From Phytophthora quininea (Eukaryota > Oomycota > Peronosporomycetes > Peronosporales > Peronosporaceae), in contig JAAVTG010000364.1 of NCBI GenBank assembly GCA_011947345.1, positions 1-46,186 of the forward strand: a DNA stretch of 46,186 bases. The letters are read 5' to 3'. Below are positions 30,384 to 40,330 of the stretch, in pieces. The position numbers and the translations under genes are program-made. The notes beneath the pieces are model-generated. The model was given only the letters and a program-made list of their open reading frames with translations, was not told the DNA's origin and did not search any database. Position 1 is the first letter of the stretch; every line of letters begins with the position of its first letter.

Positions 30384-30391
30384 ATCTGACG
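30384..30391. repeat. 8-bp target-site duplication, right (ATCTGACG)
   Basis: Partner of 29593-29600. Confidence 0.88.
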
Positions 30392-30569
30392 GCTGCACCA
30401 ACCGGTATGAAAGGGGATATGGACACTTCCGTCGCCGACGCCAGGGTCGAGAACGTGCCTAATATTACGAGCGTCACCAGCTGTACAGTACTGTATGTAT
30501 TTTAACACTGTACTCATCTGTTGCCGGTGGTACGGTGATGATCGGCTACCGACCTATTTTACCATGAAC

Positions 30570-30743
30570 TCGCGGTTAGCAGTTTCGCCGCCCTTGGGAG
30601 AAACCCCTCCGGGGGTTGTTAGCAGTTAGTTCGGAATTCGCCATGGAATAGACATTCCATTCGTTCTCACCTCGGTCCCTGCAGTTCCTCGAGCCAGGAG
30701 TAGCAACAACATCATTTGGGGGTGCTCTGTGACAGAGGCTCTC
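30570..30743 (+). other. Possible LTR tail and primer-binding region
   Basis: The segment has a short GC hairpin (AACCCC, loop TCCG, GGGGTT at 30602-30617). It then reads ...CAACATCA (ending about 30713) followed by TTTGGGGGTGCTCTGTGAC and, 20 bp later, an ATG. The arrangement of a CA border, a possible primer-binding site and a leader to gag resembles the 5' end of an LTR retrotransposon. No matching 3' LTR was seen, so this is an inference. Confidence 0.3.
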
Positions 30744-30878
30744 ATGGATCAACTGCGCAACGTTCGGCCTTCTTCGGAGGATCCCGTTCTCGGACGCGAA
30801 GTCCCCGCGCGTGATGCCGAGAATGGAGGAGAAGGGGAGGAGGAGAAGGAGTTCCTGACGCCTAGGACGCAGCAGTGA
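30744..30878 (+). pseudogene. Short ORF, possible truncated gag start
   Basis: The 44-codon ORF MDQLRNVRPSSEDPVLGREV continues into a Glu/Gly-rich stretch and stops at 30878. It sits directly downstream of the LTR-like leader and could be the first part of a gag gene whose remainder was lost. The sequence after it (30879-31180) holds no recognisable coding continuation. Confidence 0.25.
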
Positions 30879-31184
30879 CGTGCTAGGCGAATGGTTACAG
30901 GCACTACCTCACTGCACCGCTGTAGTGGGTCTCGATAACTCGGAACACACGATAGGAAGCTGGCGCTTCCTGTAACCTGAGTAGTATTGCTTGCTTGTCT
31001 TGAGGTAACTTCTAAAGTGTTGATCACGTTGAGCTGGCTCACTACTGAAGGTCACTCGTCCTCTAACTTCTATGCCAGCTCGGCCTCACGTTCTATGCGG
31101 CCCGATGCAGTGGTCAAGGCTTGGTAGAACCAGCCACTACAACCGCACAGGAGATTGGTTACCTCCTGGTGCGTGTTCAAGAAA

Positions 31185-31670
31185 CAAAGCACCATGGGGC
31201 GCAGGACTCGGCGTACCCTTCGCGTTCAAGATCAAGAACCGCCAGCACTCGGGAGGTCGGGAGGACCGGGAACCCTCTCGCGTGTCAAAGATTTCCCTAC
31301 CAAAGGCGTGACGGACCTGGTGACCCGTCAACCCTCAGGACAAGCACCAAAGCGCATGGGACCGGTGACCCCATGCGCTCGAAGATTTCCCACCAAGGCG
31401 CGGAGGATTTGGTGAACCCTCTAGCGTTTCATCTCCAGCACCAAAGGCACGGCGGACCTGGTGGCCCCGTCGAGTTCTCAAGATACCCAAAGGAATCTCC
31501 CACCGACGCGCGTAGGGCCTGGTGGACATGCAGGATCTAACACCACCGCATGGGAGAATTGGTGACCTCTCATGTGTATATGAAGTTACAGCACCACAAG
31601 CGCTCACAGAGCAAGGAAGTTCCAAGGTCTCAAGATACAACAATAAAAGACATACCAAAGCGTATAAGGC
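31185..31670 (+). repeat. Degenerate minisatellite, unit about 47-50 bp
   Basis: Successive units start with ACCA(A)AGGCGC and contain GGACCTGGTGACCC or a variant, for example at about 31299, 31346, 31392 and 31440, with weaker units on both sides (about nine in total). The unit length is not a fixed multiple of three and no stable protein reading exists, so it is more likely a non-coding tandem repeat. It lies downstream (3') of the RXLR effector gene. Confidence 0.7.
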
Positions 31671-31845
31671 ACAGCCTCTAGCGATCTCAGGAGTCTATTT
31701 GTTTGCAATAACAGAGAATAGGTGACCTTCAACCACCATTCGTTATCACTCAGCAAATGGTCGTGTTAAAGCAGGACACGGTTTGGATCCCTCAACCGTA
31801 GAGCGAAAGTTACGTGTTAATCAACTGCTTTCTGAAGTCCAAAGC

Positions 31846-32277
31846 TCACCTTTTATTGTTGTGCACGACACCGTGCCAGTAATTGTACCTCTGCACCCAT
31901 GGTTCATTGGCGTCGTAGACATTGCGACCCTGGGCATTAGTGGACAAAGGCTTCACGCCGACGTTGGCAAGAATCGTTTCTTCTTTTTCACCCTTCTTGA
32001 TGGAACCGAGCATATTGACCTCCATTTCGAACTCTTTGGCTTTTGCCTTCACAGCTTGGTACGCTGCTTGGGTCATCGACTTGCTTCCTTGGTACCCTCG
32101 TTGGACAATCGACTTGGCTACTTGGTATTTGGCGTTCAGGCTCTCCATGCTGGGCAATACCCTCTCTTCGCTGTTGTCGTCGCCAGAGACTCGAAGCGAG
32201 CGCTGCTCGGTACTTCCGGCGAAGGCCGTGGCGAAGAGCACGACCATGGAAATGGTCAGCAGGTGGAACGCGCGCAT
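31846..32277 (-). CDS. RXLR-dEER secreted effector
   Basis: The intact 143-residue ORF starts at the Met at 32277. Residues 1-20/21 form a signal peptide (MRAFHLLTISMVVLFATAFA) with a probable cut before GSTEQ. The translocation-associated RSLR motif is at residues 26-29 and EER at 37-39, the canonical RXLR-dEER spacing. The C-terminal effector domain (about 45-143) is helical and Lys/Ala-rich (SMTQAAYQAVKAKAKEFEME), then ends in a Trp/Tyr-containing segment (EPWVQRYNYWHGVVHNN). Clear WY repeats are not evident. RXLR proteins are secreted from hyphae or haustoria and act inside plant cells; the target of this one is unknown. It has no frameshift or stop, unlike nearly everything around it. 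It lies between a minisatellite and a 173-bp repeat, in transposon-rich DNA. Confidence 0.85.
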   Translation of the reverse strand: MRAFHLLTISMVVLFATAFAGSTEQRSLRVSGDDNSEERVLPSMESLNAKYQVAKSIVQRGYQGSKSMTQAAYQAVKAKAKEFEMEVNMLGSIKKGEKEETILANVGVKPLSTNAQGRNVYDANEPWVQRYNYWHGVVHNNKR

Positions 32278-32433
32278 GGGCCTTGAGATGTAGTAGTCGT
32301 TTGCGGCGGTGGCTGGTGAATTGAAGAGTGAGGTCTTCTATCAACGCCGAATGCAGAGACTTTCGACGGCAGATAAATCCTGTACAGGGACAGCAGATCT
32401 CGTGGCAAGCTGCATGCACCGAACAGGATCTGC

Positions 32434-32606
32434 CACGGGAAGAGGAATGTCGGTGAGTGTGCTCGACAGCACCCTCACGATGTCTTGTATCACCCAGCAC
32501 TGTAACCGGTAGGCATCGCGAATGACGCTGCGTTTCCTAGCGACTTCCGATGGCCAGGACTCGACGGAAGCTCGAAATCGACAAGCTCTCAATCCATGGA
32601 CAGAAC
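32434..32606 (-). repeat. 173-bp duplicated segment, copy B
   Basis: By eye an exact inverted copy of 21643-21815. It lies about 155 bp upstream of the RXLR start codon. On its outer side are about 460 bp of other sequence and then a hAT TIR, whereas copy A touches the TIR directly. Confidence 0.85.
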
Positions 32607-33059
32607 CCTGCAATGTCCGTGTAGAGCACACGGTCAGTCATGTGTTTTCGATGCCTCAATATTAAGGAGAATGTTGACGATGTTGGTTGATTTCGTGGTG
32701 ACCTGGTCGAACATTTTTCTACACTCTGGATGGTTGTTCTCTGTGTGCTCTGGACAGCACGCAACAAACACCAATTCGAGGATCACCCGCCCCGGAAGCT
32801 TCCAGGACCAGCTTTCGCGTCTATGCTGCATTTGGTGCCCATTTCCGAGCAGTACTGCGATCTTCCCCGCTGTCAACACAACCCGAACTGCAACGCTGTC
32901 TGCAGACTTTTTGCCTGCGACTCGGCTTCGCCACTTCATGGTAAAAATGTCCTCGGATTTTTACCGTCCGCCATACGCTTGGTTACTCAACGACTCGGGG
33001 CTTCTCACAGCTCCGCCTACCTACTCGACGACAACCGTATGGTCATGTATTTTAGGTGA
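32607..33059 (+). pseudogene. Possible LINE ORF2 C-terminal scrap
   Basis: The plus frame 32730-33059 begins MVVLCVLWTARNKHQFEDHP, which resembles the W-x-x-R-N-x-x-x-F segment near the end of many LINE ORF2 proteins, then RKLPGPAFASMLHLVPISEQ. The rest is not recognisable. An overlapping frame (32596-33156) is also open. Assignment is tentative. Confidence 0.28.
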
Positions 33060-33065
33060 ACGAGC

Positions 33066-33415
33066 ATTCTCGCTGCGCCGCAAAGCGGCGCAGCCAGCCC
33101 GCCCCATCTCCGTTTTAATTAGTTTCCCTTTTCCTAAATATACTGATAAAAAATAACTTTACAACCGATCTGTTGATGGTCACCTGTCTACGCTTTTGGG
33201 GGTCCGTAAGAAAGGGTATACAGCGTGAACCGTCAGTGCCTAGAGCGATAGCATGCTGTAGGATGTTGGAACTGGAGATGACAACCCTCATCGAGCAAGT
33301 AACAACCGAAACCATAATAATTATGTTTTGGATGGTTATTATAGTATGGATATTCTAGATACTTCTAATGGTGTTAGGAATTTTTCGAATTCGAACACTG
33401 TCTCAGTATCTTGGA
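33066..33415 (+). repeat. Solo TIR of the long-TIR hAT family
   Basis: About 350 bp match 6008-6352 in the same orientation with roughly 5-8 % differences by eye, including the intact terminal hairpin at 33072-33094. Similarity stops after TCAGTATCTTGGA. No transposase or second TIR follows, so it is a broken end or a solo derivative. Confidence 0.82.
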
Positions 33416-33923
33416 CCCTCATATTAACTAGTGATAGCGTAAATCTAAGACTGAATGTATTAACACCATTTCTGTACATAAAGGTCACACAAAAACGCGA
33501 ATTGGTGGGGCAAATCAAATCAAAACTAATTGCGCACTGGGAATTATCAAACGATCTCGACATGTACTATACGCTTCTCTCTTTTCTCCTAAAACTGAAC
33601 CATGCCATCCGGGACGTATTGCATCGTTCGAAGCAGTACGCGTCGACGAACTCAACGATTATGTTGATGCTAGTCACAATGGCCGCGGCTTCGAGCTCTG
33701 AAATCGTCCAGGATTCTATTTTTATCACACTGCAGTTTGATTCTCTCATAATCGAGAGCAAGAATGATGCTGGGACCCCAGTCTGCCGCACACCTGCACA
33801 AGTCCGACACGCAGACTAATACTGCTTTCACTGCAACGGTACAACCGCGCTAGCAATGCAGCCCAAAGCTAGATCAAAGAGAGCAGGAGCATCCCCGGAT
33901 CAAAGCCCTTCCCCACACCGCGC
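33416..33923. other. No recognised gene
   Basis: Open frames exist on both strands (33328-33819 plus; 33339-33563 and 33567-33791 minus). None shows a family motif; the plus frame starts inside the hAT TIR and is probably fortuitous. Confidence 0.25.
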
Positions 33924-35215
33924 ATGACGGCCTCGTTAGTACTTTTGGCCGATCTCCTGCCTCACTTTGCAATTGACATCCGCCGTCCCAAGCCCCAAAC
34001 CTCCACCACCTATGGCAAGAAACCCTTCTTCAAGCTCGAAGACGCCAAGACGGCCTTCAACCTCGCTTGCTGCATCTACGGCATTGGTACGCTTGGTATG
34101 CCCGGCAACTTCTCCCGAGCGGAACCGACCATCACCGTCATTTTCACGGCTTTCATGGCCTTCACCAACGTCTACTCGTACGACGCCATGTCCAAGGTGA
34201 TGCTGTTGGCCCCCAATTCGGCCAAAACCTTCGGCGAATGGGCCATGGGCCAGTGGGGTCGCTGGATCTGCGTTGTCAGTCCGATGGTGTCGTATCTGCT
34301 GATACCCTGGTCCTCGGTGGGTCTCTCCTCGAAGGTCCCTTCCCGGTCGACTTCAGTGCTACGATGTGGATCGTCCTGATGGCTCTCATGGTGCTGCCGG
34401 TGTGTCTTGTACCGACGCTGAAAGAAGGCGCTAGTGCTGCAATCGCCAGCTGCATGGGCACTGTCATCGCCGACATCATAGGTGTGGCCGTCGTCTTGCA
34501 CACCATACGTGGCTACCCGAGCGTGCCGTTCCCAGAGCTCCAGTTCTCCCAAGTGGCTGGTGTATTGACAATTTTGTCACTGGCCTACAGAACTGACATC
34601 GTCAACCCCAACCTGCAACGGCAACACAGCGACCCGACCCGAATGTCTCGTGTGGTGTTGGGCACGGTCTCGTTGATCAGTTGTCTGTTCTTGACGCTGG
34701 CATGTAGTGATTACAGCGCTGCAGTGTGCCAGATCACGGGCAACTTGCTGTTCACGATCTACCCGGACGCCGACACGGGCATGACGACGCTCGGCTTCAA
34801 CTCCGACTGCGATGCGGTTGTGCTCGCCTACCTAACATGCTCGCGGCGACATACGACATCGCACTATGAATGATTTGACCGAGAAACACAGCGTCGCTAC
34901 TGCTCTACATGGAGTGTCCACGGCGGTGGCCGTACTTCATTTCTTTTCCGAAAACCGTGCAGAGCTCGCTCGTAAACACGGCAACAGTTATCTGAATGTG
35001 GTTAGCTACGCGTGCCGATCTTACTAGCGGTGTTGACTGGTATCTTCATGATCGCGTGCAAGGTGATGGTGGTGGCGTTTTCGAGTCTCAATTCGTTCGA
35101 GTATTTCCTGCTGAACCAGTTCCCACCACTGGTGGTCGACGATACCCTCGATCGGAGCCGCCATGCGCGATTCATTAGCATTGTGATGGATGAAAGGGTG
35201 CTCAGGAAAGTTTAG
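33924..35215 (+). pseudogene. Amino acid/auxin permease (AAAP) family transporter, broken
   Basis: Start near 33924. The N-terminal soluble part (GKKPFFKLEDAKTAFNLACC) leads to the family signature at the first transmembrane helix, IYGIGTLGMPGNFSRAEPTI. TM2 is TVIFTAFMAFTNVYSYDAMS and TM3 ICVVSPMVSYLLIPW. A frameshift near 34310-34320 moves the reading to another frame, with TMWIVLMALMVLPVCLVPTL and AIASCMGTVIADIIGVAVVL as further helices, then PNLQRQHSDPTRMSRVV and ISCLFLTLACSDYSAAVCQI. Another break near 34830 follows; a last helix-like segment with LLAVLTGIFMIACKVMVVAF appears at 35018-35080, ending VDDTLDRSRHARF near 35170. About ten membrane segments would be expected in an intact 450-residue H+-coupled amino acid transporter. 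Codons are G+C-rich, as in host genes. Confidence 0.68.
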
Positions 35216-35396
35216 CTGTGCGCGTATTTTATGATGATGTGTGACTCGATCTGTACAGGCGAACGTTGGGGAATTATTTGGCGATCCCCTCGAACTTTGT
35301 CCAAGCAGTTCGGGAATGAGACGCTGAAGGCAAACAGCTCAAAATTTATTGTGATTTCAATTTGGAGTTCGTTTGTCATGCGGCAAGCTGGAATGA

Positions 35397-38300
35397 TTTC
35401 AATCTGGCGTTTTCTTCTTTGTCGGAGTAGTGTACATTCGGCGTTTCTTCAGTTTTTGCTTGACTGATGATACTTTTGTTGTAATTTTGAAGTCCGTGAA
35501 TTCTGAAGTACTCAATGGGAAAGTGTCACGGAGTTTTTGGAGTGCTAGCTTTGGCTTGATGCCTGGATGGTGTGCGATAACATCTTCCAAAAATGATGCA
35601 TAGCAAGCCTGCATTGGCTGCCGGTGTTGAGTTTTGTCTTGCTCGTCACCATCTTCATCTGACACGGCTATTGACTGCAAGACACCCCGTGGTCGTTTTC
35701 GTCTTGAACGTGCAAGCTTGGATATCTCCGCCCGAATTTCATTCTCGCTGGGAATATCGTATCTCTTAGGATGGTTCTTGATAAGCACTTCGAGCATGCG
35801 CGCTGGGCCCAACTTACGATAATTATTTTCCACACCCTGTTGAAATAACTCAGCTACTTGTTTCTCGTATCGTTTGATGTAGCGAGCCCCATACATATGA
35901 CCTCATGCCGGAAGTCTTGCCCAGCCTTGCTTTAACAACGGAATACTAGCCGGATTACTTGAGAAGCACAAATTCAGCTTGGCCATTTCGCGAGGAAGAC
36001 TACCAGCCTCGATGATATTAAGGTCCCCTGCGTTTCTCATAGTGATTAACGAGCGCTTTGCGTATGAAGCAATATCGCGCTCCACAGGCTCATTGGGCGT
36101 TGGCGAACGAGGTTTGGGAGTTGGTACATCAGCTTGTTTCCATTTTCTTGCTCTTCGTCGAATTTGCTTCGCCTTCGTAATACTTACACCCGTGACGACA
36201 CCAATGACGCCTGGAATCTCGCAGTCATTGCTCCCTTCTAGTCCTCCTCTCCATCGACCCCACTATCACTTTCGTTAGCGCTATCATCCTCGTCCCCGCT
36301 TTCTGAACTATCATCGGATAGGTATGGGCCATCCGCAGCTAGGCTAGTTTCTTCATTTGCGTCTGTATCCCCGATCTCCGCTTCAATCACTGCATCGATG
36401 GCATCCCCAACAGTATCTACCACATCTTTCTCCTGACCTTTGTCAACCGAGCAGTGACTGTTTGCAAAATCAAAGACCACGCGAACTCCACTACCAACAC
36501 CCGAGTAGGAATATAATTGAGCGGTGAATGAAGGTACCGATCGGCTATCAAAACCAGCACCATCGTTAGCAATTGTATATGGCGGAAAATCGTAGAACAC
36601 ATCGTTCACTCTGGATCGAACTGCGCCGAGATCCTGAACTAGTCGCTTGATAGTCATTCCCAGCTGCTGCAAATTCTGTCGGTCGTACTCGATAAGCTCT
36701 GCCACGCAATCTACAACACCTCCATCGACGTTCAGCGCCGCCACAAGTTGACTTGGCGTGACACAATTGTGTCCCTGTTGGACGTACGTTCGTATTTTCT
36801 TCATGGCTCGTGCGAAGTGTGCGTCCAGCATCGACTCCCCGTCCTGCGTGTCTGTATGAATAAATCGTGCCACACGAACTCCATGAACAGCACCAATTAT
36901 AGGCGGCAACACTGCGACTAAAGCATTTTGACAGGAGCTAGCATTGTCGCTCTGTAAAGTGATTGTTGTTATCGACGGCAATGTACGTCTGAGAGAAATC
37001 ATGAGAGCTTCGAGAAGGGCAATAACAGTACCCTTATCTTGCCGGTTGTCGCCATCAGATATCTGATCAAAGTATACCTTGCTTTCAACTGGTTCTTGTG
37101 AAGGGTGCTCCTTAGTCCAGAAACGTGCCATAGCGCCATGCCAGCTCATACCTCTTTTGCCATAATGACCCGATGTTTTCTCGCGAAAATAAATTGACTC
37201 CGCCTTCATTTTGAAATCGATGATGACAAGAGCTTCTGCTGCTTCTGCTCCAACACATCGAGACTTCATTTCATGAAAAGCTGGTTTATTGCCCGTTGTT
37301 GGTTAAGCACTCGGAGACGATGACCAAGAAACAGTTCCAGCTTGGCATGGCAATCTGCTACAACTGTTAACGTGTTTTCATCAGCTCCGCCTTCCTCGAG
37401 TTGGTGCTTGACTTGCGCAATAAGATTATGGAATGCTTGGCAGCAGGTACAAGTTACTGGTAGTGAGTCTGAGCTCGTGTCAGGATGCAACAAACCAAAT
37501 TTAATCAAATGACGAGCACAAGGAGGATCATTTTCACCCGCAACATCTTCGAAATGACCAACCGTTCCATACTTCAGCCAGGTTTTGAGAATATCCATCT
37601 TGCGTGTCAAATCCTCAAAAGCACTGGGCAGAATATCACGAATAATTCTTGTTCACAGCTCAAAGTTGTCGTTGAGAAGAAATCCAGTGACATAATCAAC
37701 CGCCGTCCGTGCTTGTACTTCACCATTTGTCAACATTGATGCAAGCTCGTAAAACGTAGACTTGCTCACACAATTTTGATTAGATTTCTCGTACTGCTCG
37801 AATATCACACTTATAGGACGCCGACGCAATATACTTGGGACGTCGTGGTACACGTGGTCTAGCTTGACCCGCTTTGTCCCTCAGGATACAAATGCAACAT
37901 TCTCCATCGCCAAAATGCTCTTGATAGCGGCATCTACGTGCGATTCAACCAATTTTTGCGTCGCCATTTTGGCTTCGCCAATGAACCAACAGTGCTTAGC
38001 AGGTCGAAATCGCGTCTTCCTTCTAGTAACTCCGTCTGCATACGTTCAGGCCAGGCACGACTTCTGCTGCGAGATGAAGCTCTCTCCATGTAAAACAGCG
38101 ACTCGAAACGGCGCGAATTGCTCGACGTTCCGTGCTTCCTCGAGTACTAGCCGTCAAAACTGGTCCTATCACTTGTTGAACGGAGCGACGAATGTCAATC
38201 GCTGTTTTGTGAGCAGCCACAGTAACAGCGGGGTACTACCCAGCCATAGTACAAACAACTGGAGCGAAGCTGCAGCCGCAAATTGCTTCAGCGATGCATG

Positions 38301-38900
38301 TGAGTAGAGTCATATATAAATTCAATATAACTGTACGCGTTCTTCCATTTTCACGACTCGGTGCTGCCGCATCCCAAAACGATGACGCACACCGTTTCTT
38401 CTTAGCGCCAATATGCTTTCGTACGTACTCAATTCGATCACTCGGCTCTCCAAAAATTCCATGATAGCTTTGTATTCAGGAACCCGCCGATTTGATGGTG
38501 TAGGCGTGAGCGGAGGGGGCTCATGAACCAACTCAGGTTCGACTCGATGCGAGTGCTCCTTCGCAGTTCAGGGGCAGCTTTGTAGCGGTTGACGGCGCTG
38601 TCCCTCGTGGACGCCCTGGCCTCCGAGCAAGCTTCTCTTCCACACTGAGTCCGTCATGCTTACAACCACATCGGGGGCACTTGGAACATCCTGGCACTGG
38701 GCATGCTTTCCGGTTACAACCACAGCGCTCCATGATCTCAACGATGCGGTTTGAAGATATATTTGCCAATGCAATTGGACTAGGTTTAGGGATATACCAG
38801 CACTGTGAGCTGTTAGACGTCTTGTCCTCGTTGCGATTACGAACTTTCCAAGAGGAAGTAGACCTTGCAACTTCACCACATTACTTCTTAGACATCATCT
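35397..38900 (-). pseudogene. Large uncharacterised transposase-like protein, degenerate
   Basis: Collinear minus-strand reading from an ATG at about 38898 (stop at codon 6). Blocks: a Cys-rich segment (RCGCNRKACPVPGCSKCPRC then GCKHDG) and an AT-hook-like RRPGRPRG (38600-38740); a helical region with FYELASMLTNGEVQARTAVD (about 37710-37770), a stop, then SAFEDLTRKMDILKTWLKYG and a C-T-C-C pair to 37266. A long open frame at 36238-37269 carries LVIIDFKMKAESIYFREKTS, HYGKRGMSWHG, TITLQSDNASSCQNALVAVL and FIHTDTQDGESMLDAHFARA. Asp residues in these blocks could form an RNase H-like DDD/E triad. An acidic tail (DDSSESGDEDDSANESDSG) follows, then KQGWARLPA, a TGA, and MYGARYIKRYEKQVAELF to 35399. 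Intact length would be about 1,100 residues. I do not know a family name; transposase is an inference. Confidence 0.5.
36238..37269 (-). CDS. Longest open segment of the transposase-like protein (core)
   Basis: The 343-codon frame begins MKSRCVGAEAAEALVIIDFK. It overlaps the preceding segment (ending at 37266) by 4 bases (ATGA), consistent with a one-base indel and not a true start. Candidate acidic residues are in DFKMK (about residue 18), QSDNASSCQN (about 105), DTQDGES (about 139) and DAHFA (about 148). After about 170 the reading passes through DRQNLQQLGMTIKRLVQDLG and YDFPPYTIANDGAGFDSRSV to a strongly acidic C-terminus (about 290-343). The core composition is uniform and lacks stops, so this part is under-decayed compared with the flanks. 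Confidence 0.5.
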   Translation of the reverse strand: MKSRCVGAEAAEALVIIDFKMKAESIYFREKTSGHYGKRGMSWHGAMARFWTKEHPSQEPVESKVYFDQISDGDNRQDKGTVIALLEALMISLRRTLPSITTITLQSDNASSCQNALVAVLPPIIGAVHGVRVARFIHTDTQDGESMLDAHFARAMKKIRTYVQQGHNCVTPSQLVAALNVDGGVVDCVAELIEYDRQNLQQLGMTIKRLVQDLGAVRSRVNDVFYDFPPYTIANDGAGFDSRSVPSFTAQLYSYSGVGSGVRVVFDFANSHCSVDKGQEKDVVDTVGDAIDAVIEAEIGDTDANEETSLAADGPYLSDDSSESGDEDDSANESDSGVDGEED

Positions 38901-39540
38901 AGCACACAAAATAAATTTGGGAAGGAACGGAGGATTACCGGAATTAGTTGTGAATGTCAAGGCACTTTTCAGAGGTGACCTCCGTGTGTGGAATTCGTGT
39001 TAACAGAGCTCGCACAGTTTGGCCTGCAATACAAACTGTAAGATATCTATACTAAAACCTTCTTCACGTTGATTGAGTGGCTCCAAGCCACCCATCACGC
39101 GTCACTTGGTGTGCACCACACAGTGTACCCAACTCGGGCAAGTGACAAGTCACTCGCCATATAACAACCCGTTACAGATGGGCCCTCAAGACCAGGAAGT
39201 ACGCCCAAGAAATGGCGTGCCCTAGGAATGCACGTTGAAGGAATCTCCGCTCTTGGAATGTACGCCCAAGGGCACATTGCCTTGAGCGTGAGTGCACGTT
39301 ACGTCCTGGTCACCCCTCGTCCGTAAACGGGTCGCCAAGAACCAAGGTATAAATTGCCACAGTGAAAGGTATTCCTGTGTGCAACCCGTCTCGCCTGGGC
39401 TAACCTCACGATGTGTGAGGCAAGGACCTGTAAATTCCCAAGCTGCCCAAGTGACCCAAGAAGCACGGCTGCCGCCCAAGACCCAAGAAGTTCTTGGATG
39501 AACATTCCAAGGGTATATTTCTTGGGCGGCCATTTCTTCG

Positions 39541-39618
39541 ATGGAGATTCCCTTGGATGGAGATTCTCTTGGATGGAGATTCTTCGATGGAGATTCTCTC
39601 TTGGACGTGGATTCTGGC
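39541..39618 (+). repeat. Tandem ~16-bp repeat in the gypsy leader
   Basis: Five units with the core CTTGGATGGAGATTCT occur at about 39541, 39557, 39573, 39587 and 39605 (the last reads TTGGACGTGGATTC). Spacing varies from 14 to 18 bp. It carries the CTTGG motif that is dispersed over the rest of the element. Confidence 0.78.
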
Positions 39619-39642
39619 ACTTAGCGAGAATTCGCATTCACC

Positions 39643-39882
39643 ATGGACCCAGTGGTTTGTACCCAGAATGTTTACGCCACAGACGATTTGAAGAGCGACG
39701 AACCCACGATAAGTGGCCGTCATCAAGTCAAGCATACTAAGATCAAGACTAATTCGTATCCTAATGACTGCACCCAAGATCTGCGGAAGAGCTGCAGATC
39801 TACTAGCTATAAGAGATATCAATCAGAGAGTTCTTTTTGCCCTGTACTGCACAAGCGCCAGTCGGTGCTCTTTGCGTGTTAG
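39643..39882 (+). CDS. Small leader ORF, unrecognised
   Basis: The 79-codon ORF MDPVVCTQNVYATDDLKSDE starts in a favourable context (CACCATGG) and is polar and basic. No motif was recognised. It sits upstream of the LTR-like segment and gag, and could be an upstream ORF or chance. Confidence 0.2.
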   Translation: MDPVVCTQNVYATDDLKSDEPTISGRHQVKHTKIKTNSYPNDCTQDLRKSCRSTSYKRYQSESSFCPVLHKRQSVLFAC

Positions 39883-39909
39883 TGCTAGATGACCTGCTGC
39901 TCCCCACCT

Positions 39910-40330
39910 GTTTGTTAAGTCCAATTGGGAGGGAGTCTAGGCGCCCTGACCATTTCGTTTACTAGTTGGGCGTCTGTCTTGCAGGCCAACCCATTTCATA
40001 TTAAAACTACGCTCAAGCGGCTGGATAGTAGTCGCCGCTTGGGTTTGCTTTGAGACTGCGTCTTACAACGTTCTGTATTGGGCTTTGTATTGACTGATCT
40101 GTGTGTTCCTTCGATTGAAGGTGGTGCGCGTTCGCTGAACCAAGTCCAAGACTTTCCAGGTGTCTTGGGCGTTGGATTGAACCTCGTGTGAGACCCCCGA
40201 CCAAGGGTCTATAAGAATAAGTGTCGGCTGTATATTTGCATAAGCATCTCTCTGTATATTGATTATCTGTGGTTGCTAGTTCTTCTTGAACTTGCAGTCC
40301 AAGAACCCCGTCTCTTCAACTGCCGCCCAA
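39910..40330 (+). repeat. Candidate 5' LTR of the gypsy element
   Basis: It starts TGTTAAGTCCAATTGGGAGG and contains a TATA-like TATAAGAATAAG at about 40211, followed by a T-rich stretch. The 3' border and primer-binding site are not clear, and the 3' LTR needed for proof is outside the window. Confidence 0.35.
40211..40222 (+). promoter_or_regulatory. TATA-like box in the candidate LTR
   Basis: TATAAGAATAAG follows CCAAGGGTC and precedes a likely transcribed leader to gag. The position fits a U3/R boundary; this is an inference. Confidence 0.3.

Noticed and set aside
32308..32345. Oomycete initiator/FPR-type core promoter upstream of the RXLR gene
   Set aside because: Pyrimidine-rich CTCACTCTTCAATTCACC (minus strand) resembles the initiator only loosely, and no flanking element is convincing.
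36180..36195. 5' splice site GTAAGTAT as an intron in the transposase-like gene
   Set aside because: The sequence matches a splice donor, but the downstream reading is coding in a neighbouring frame and other indels occur nearby, so a frameshift is the simpler explanation.
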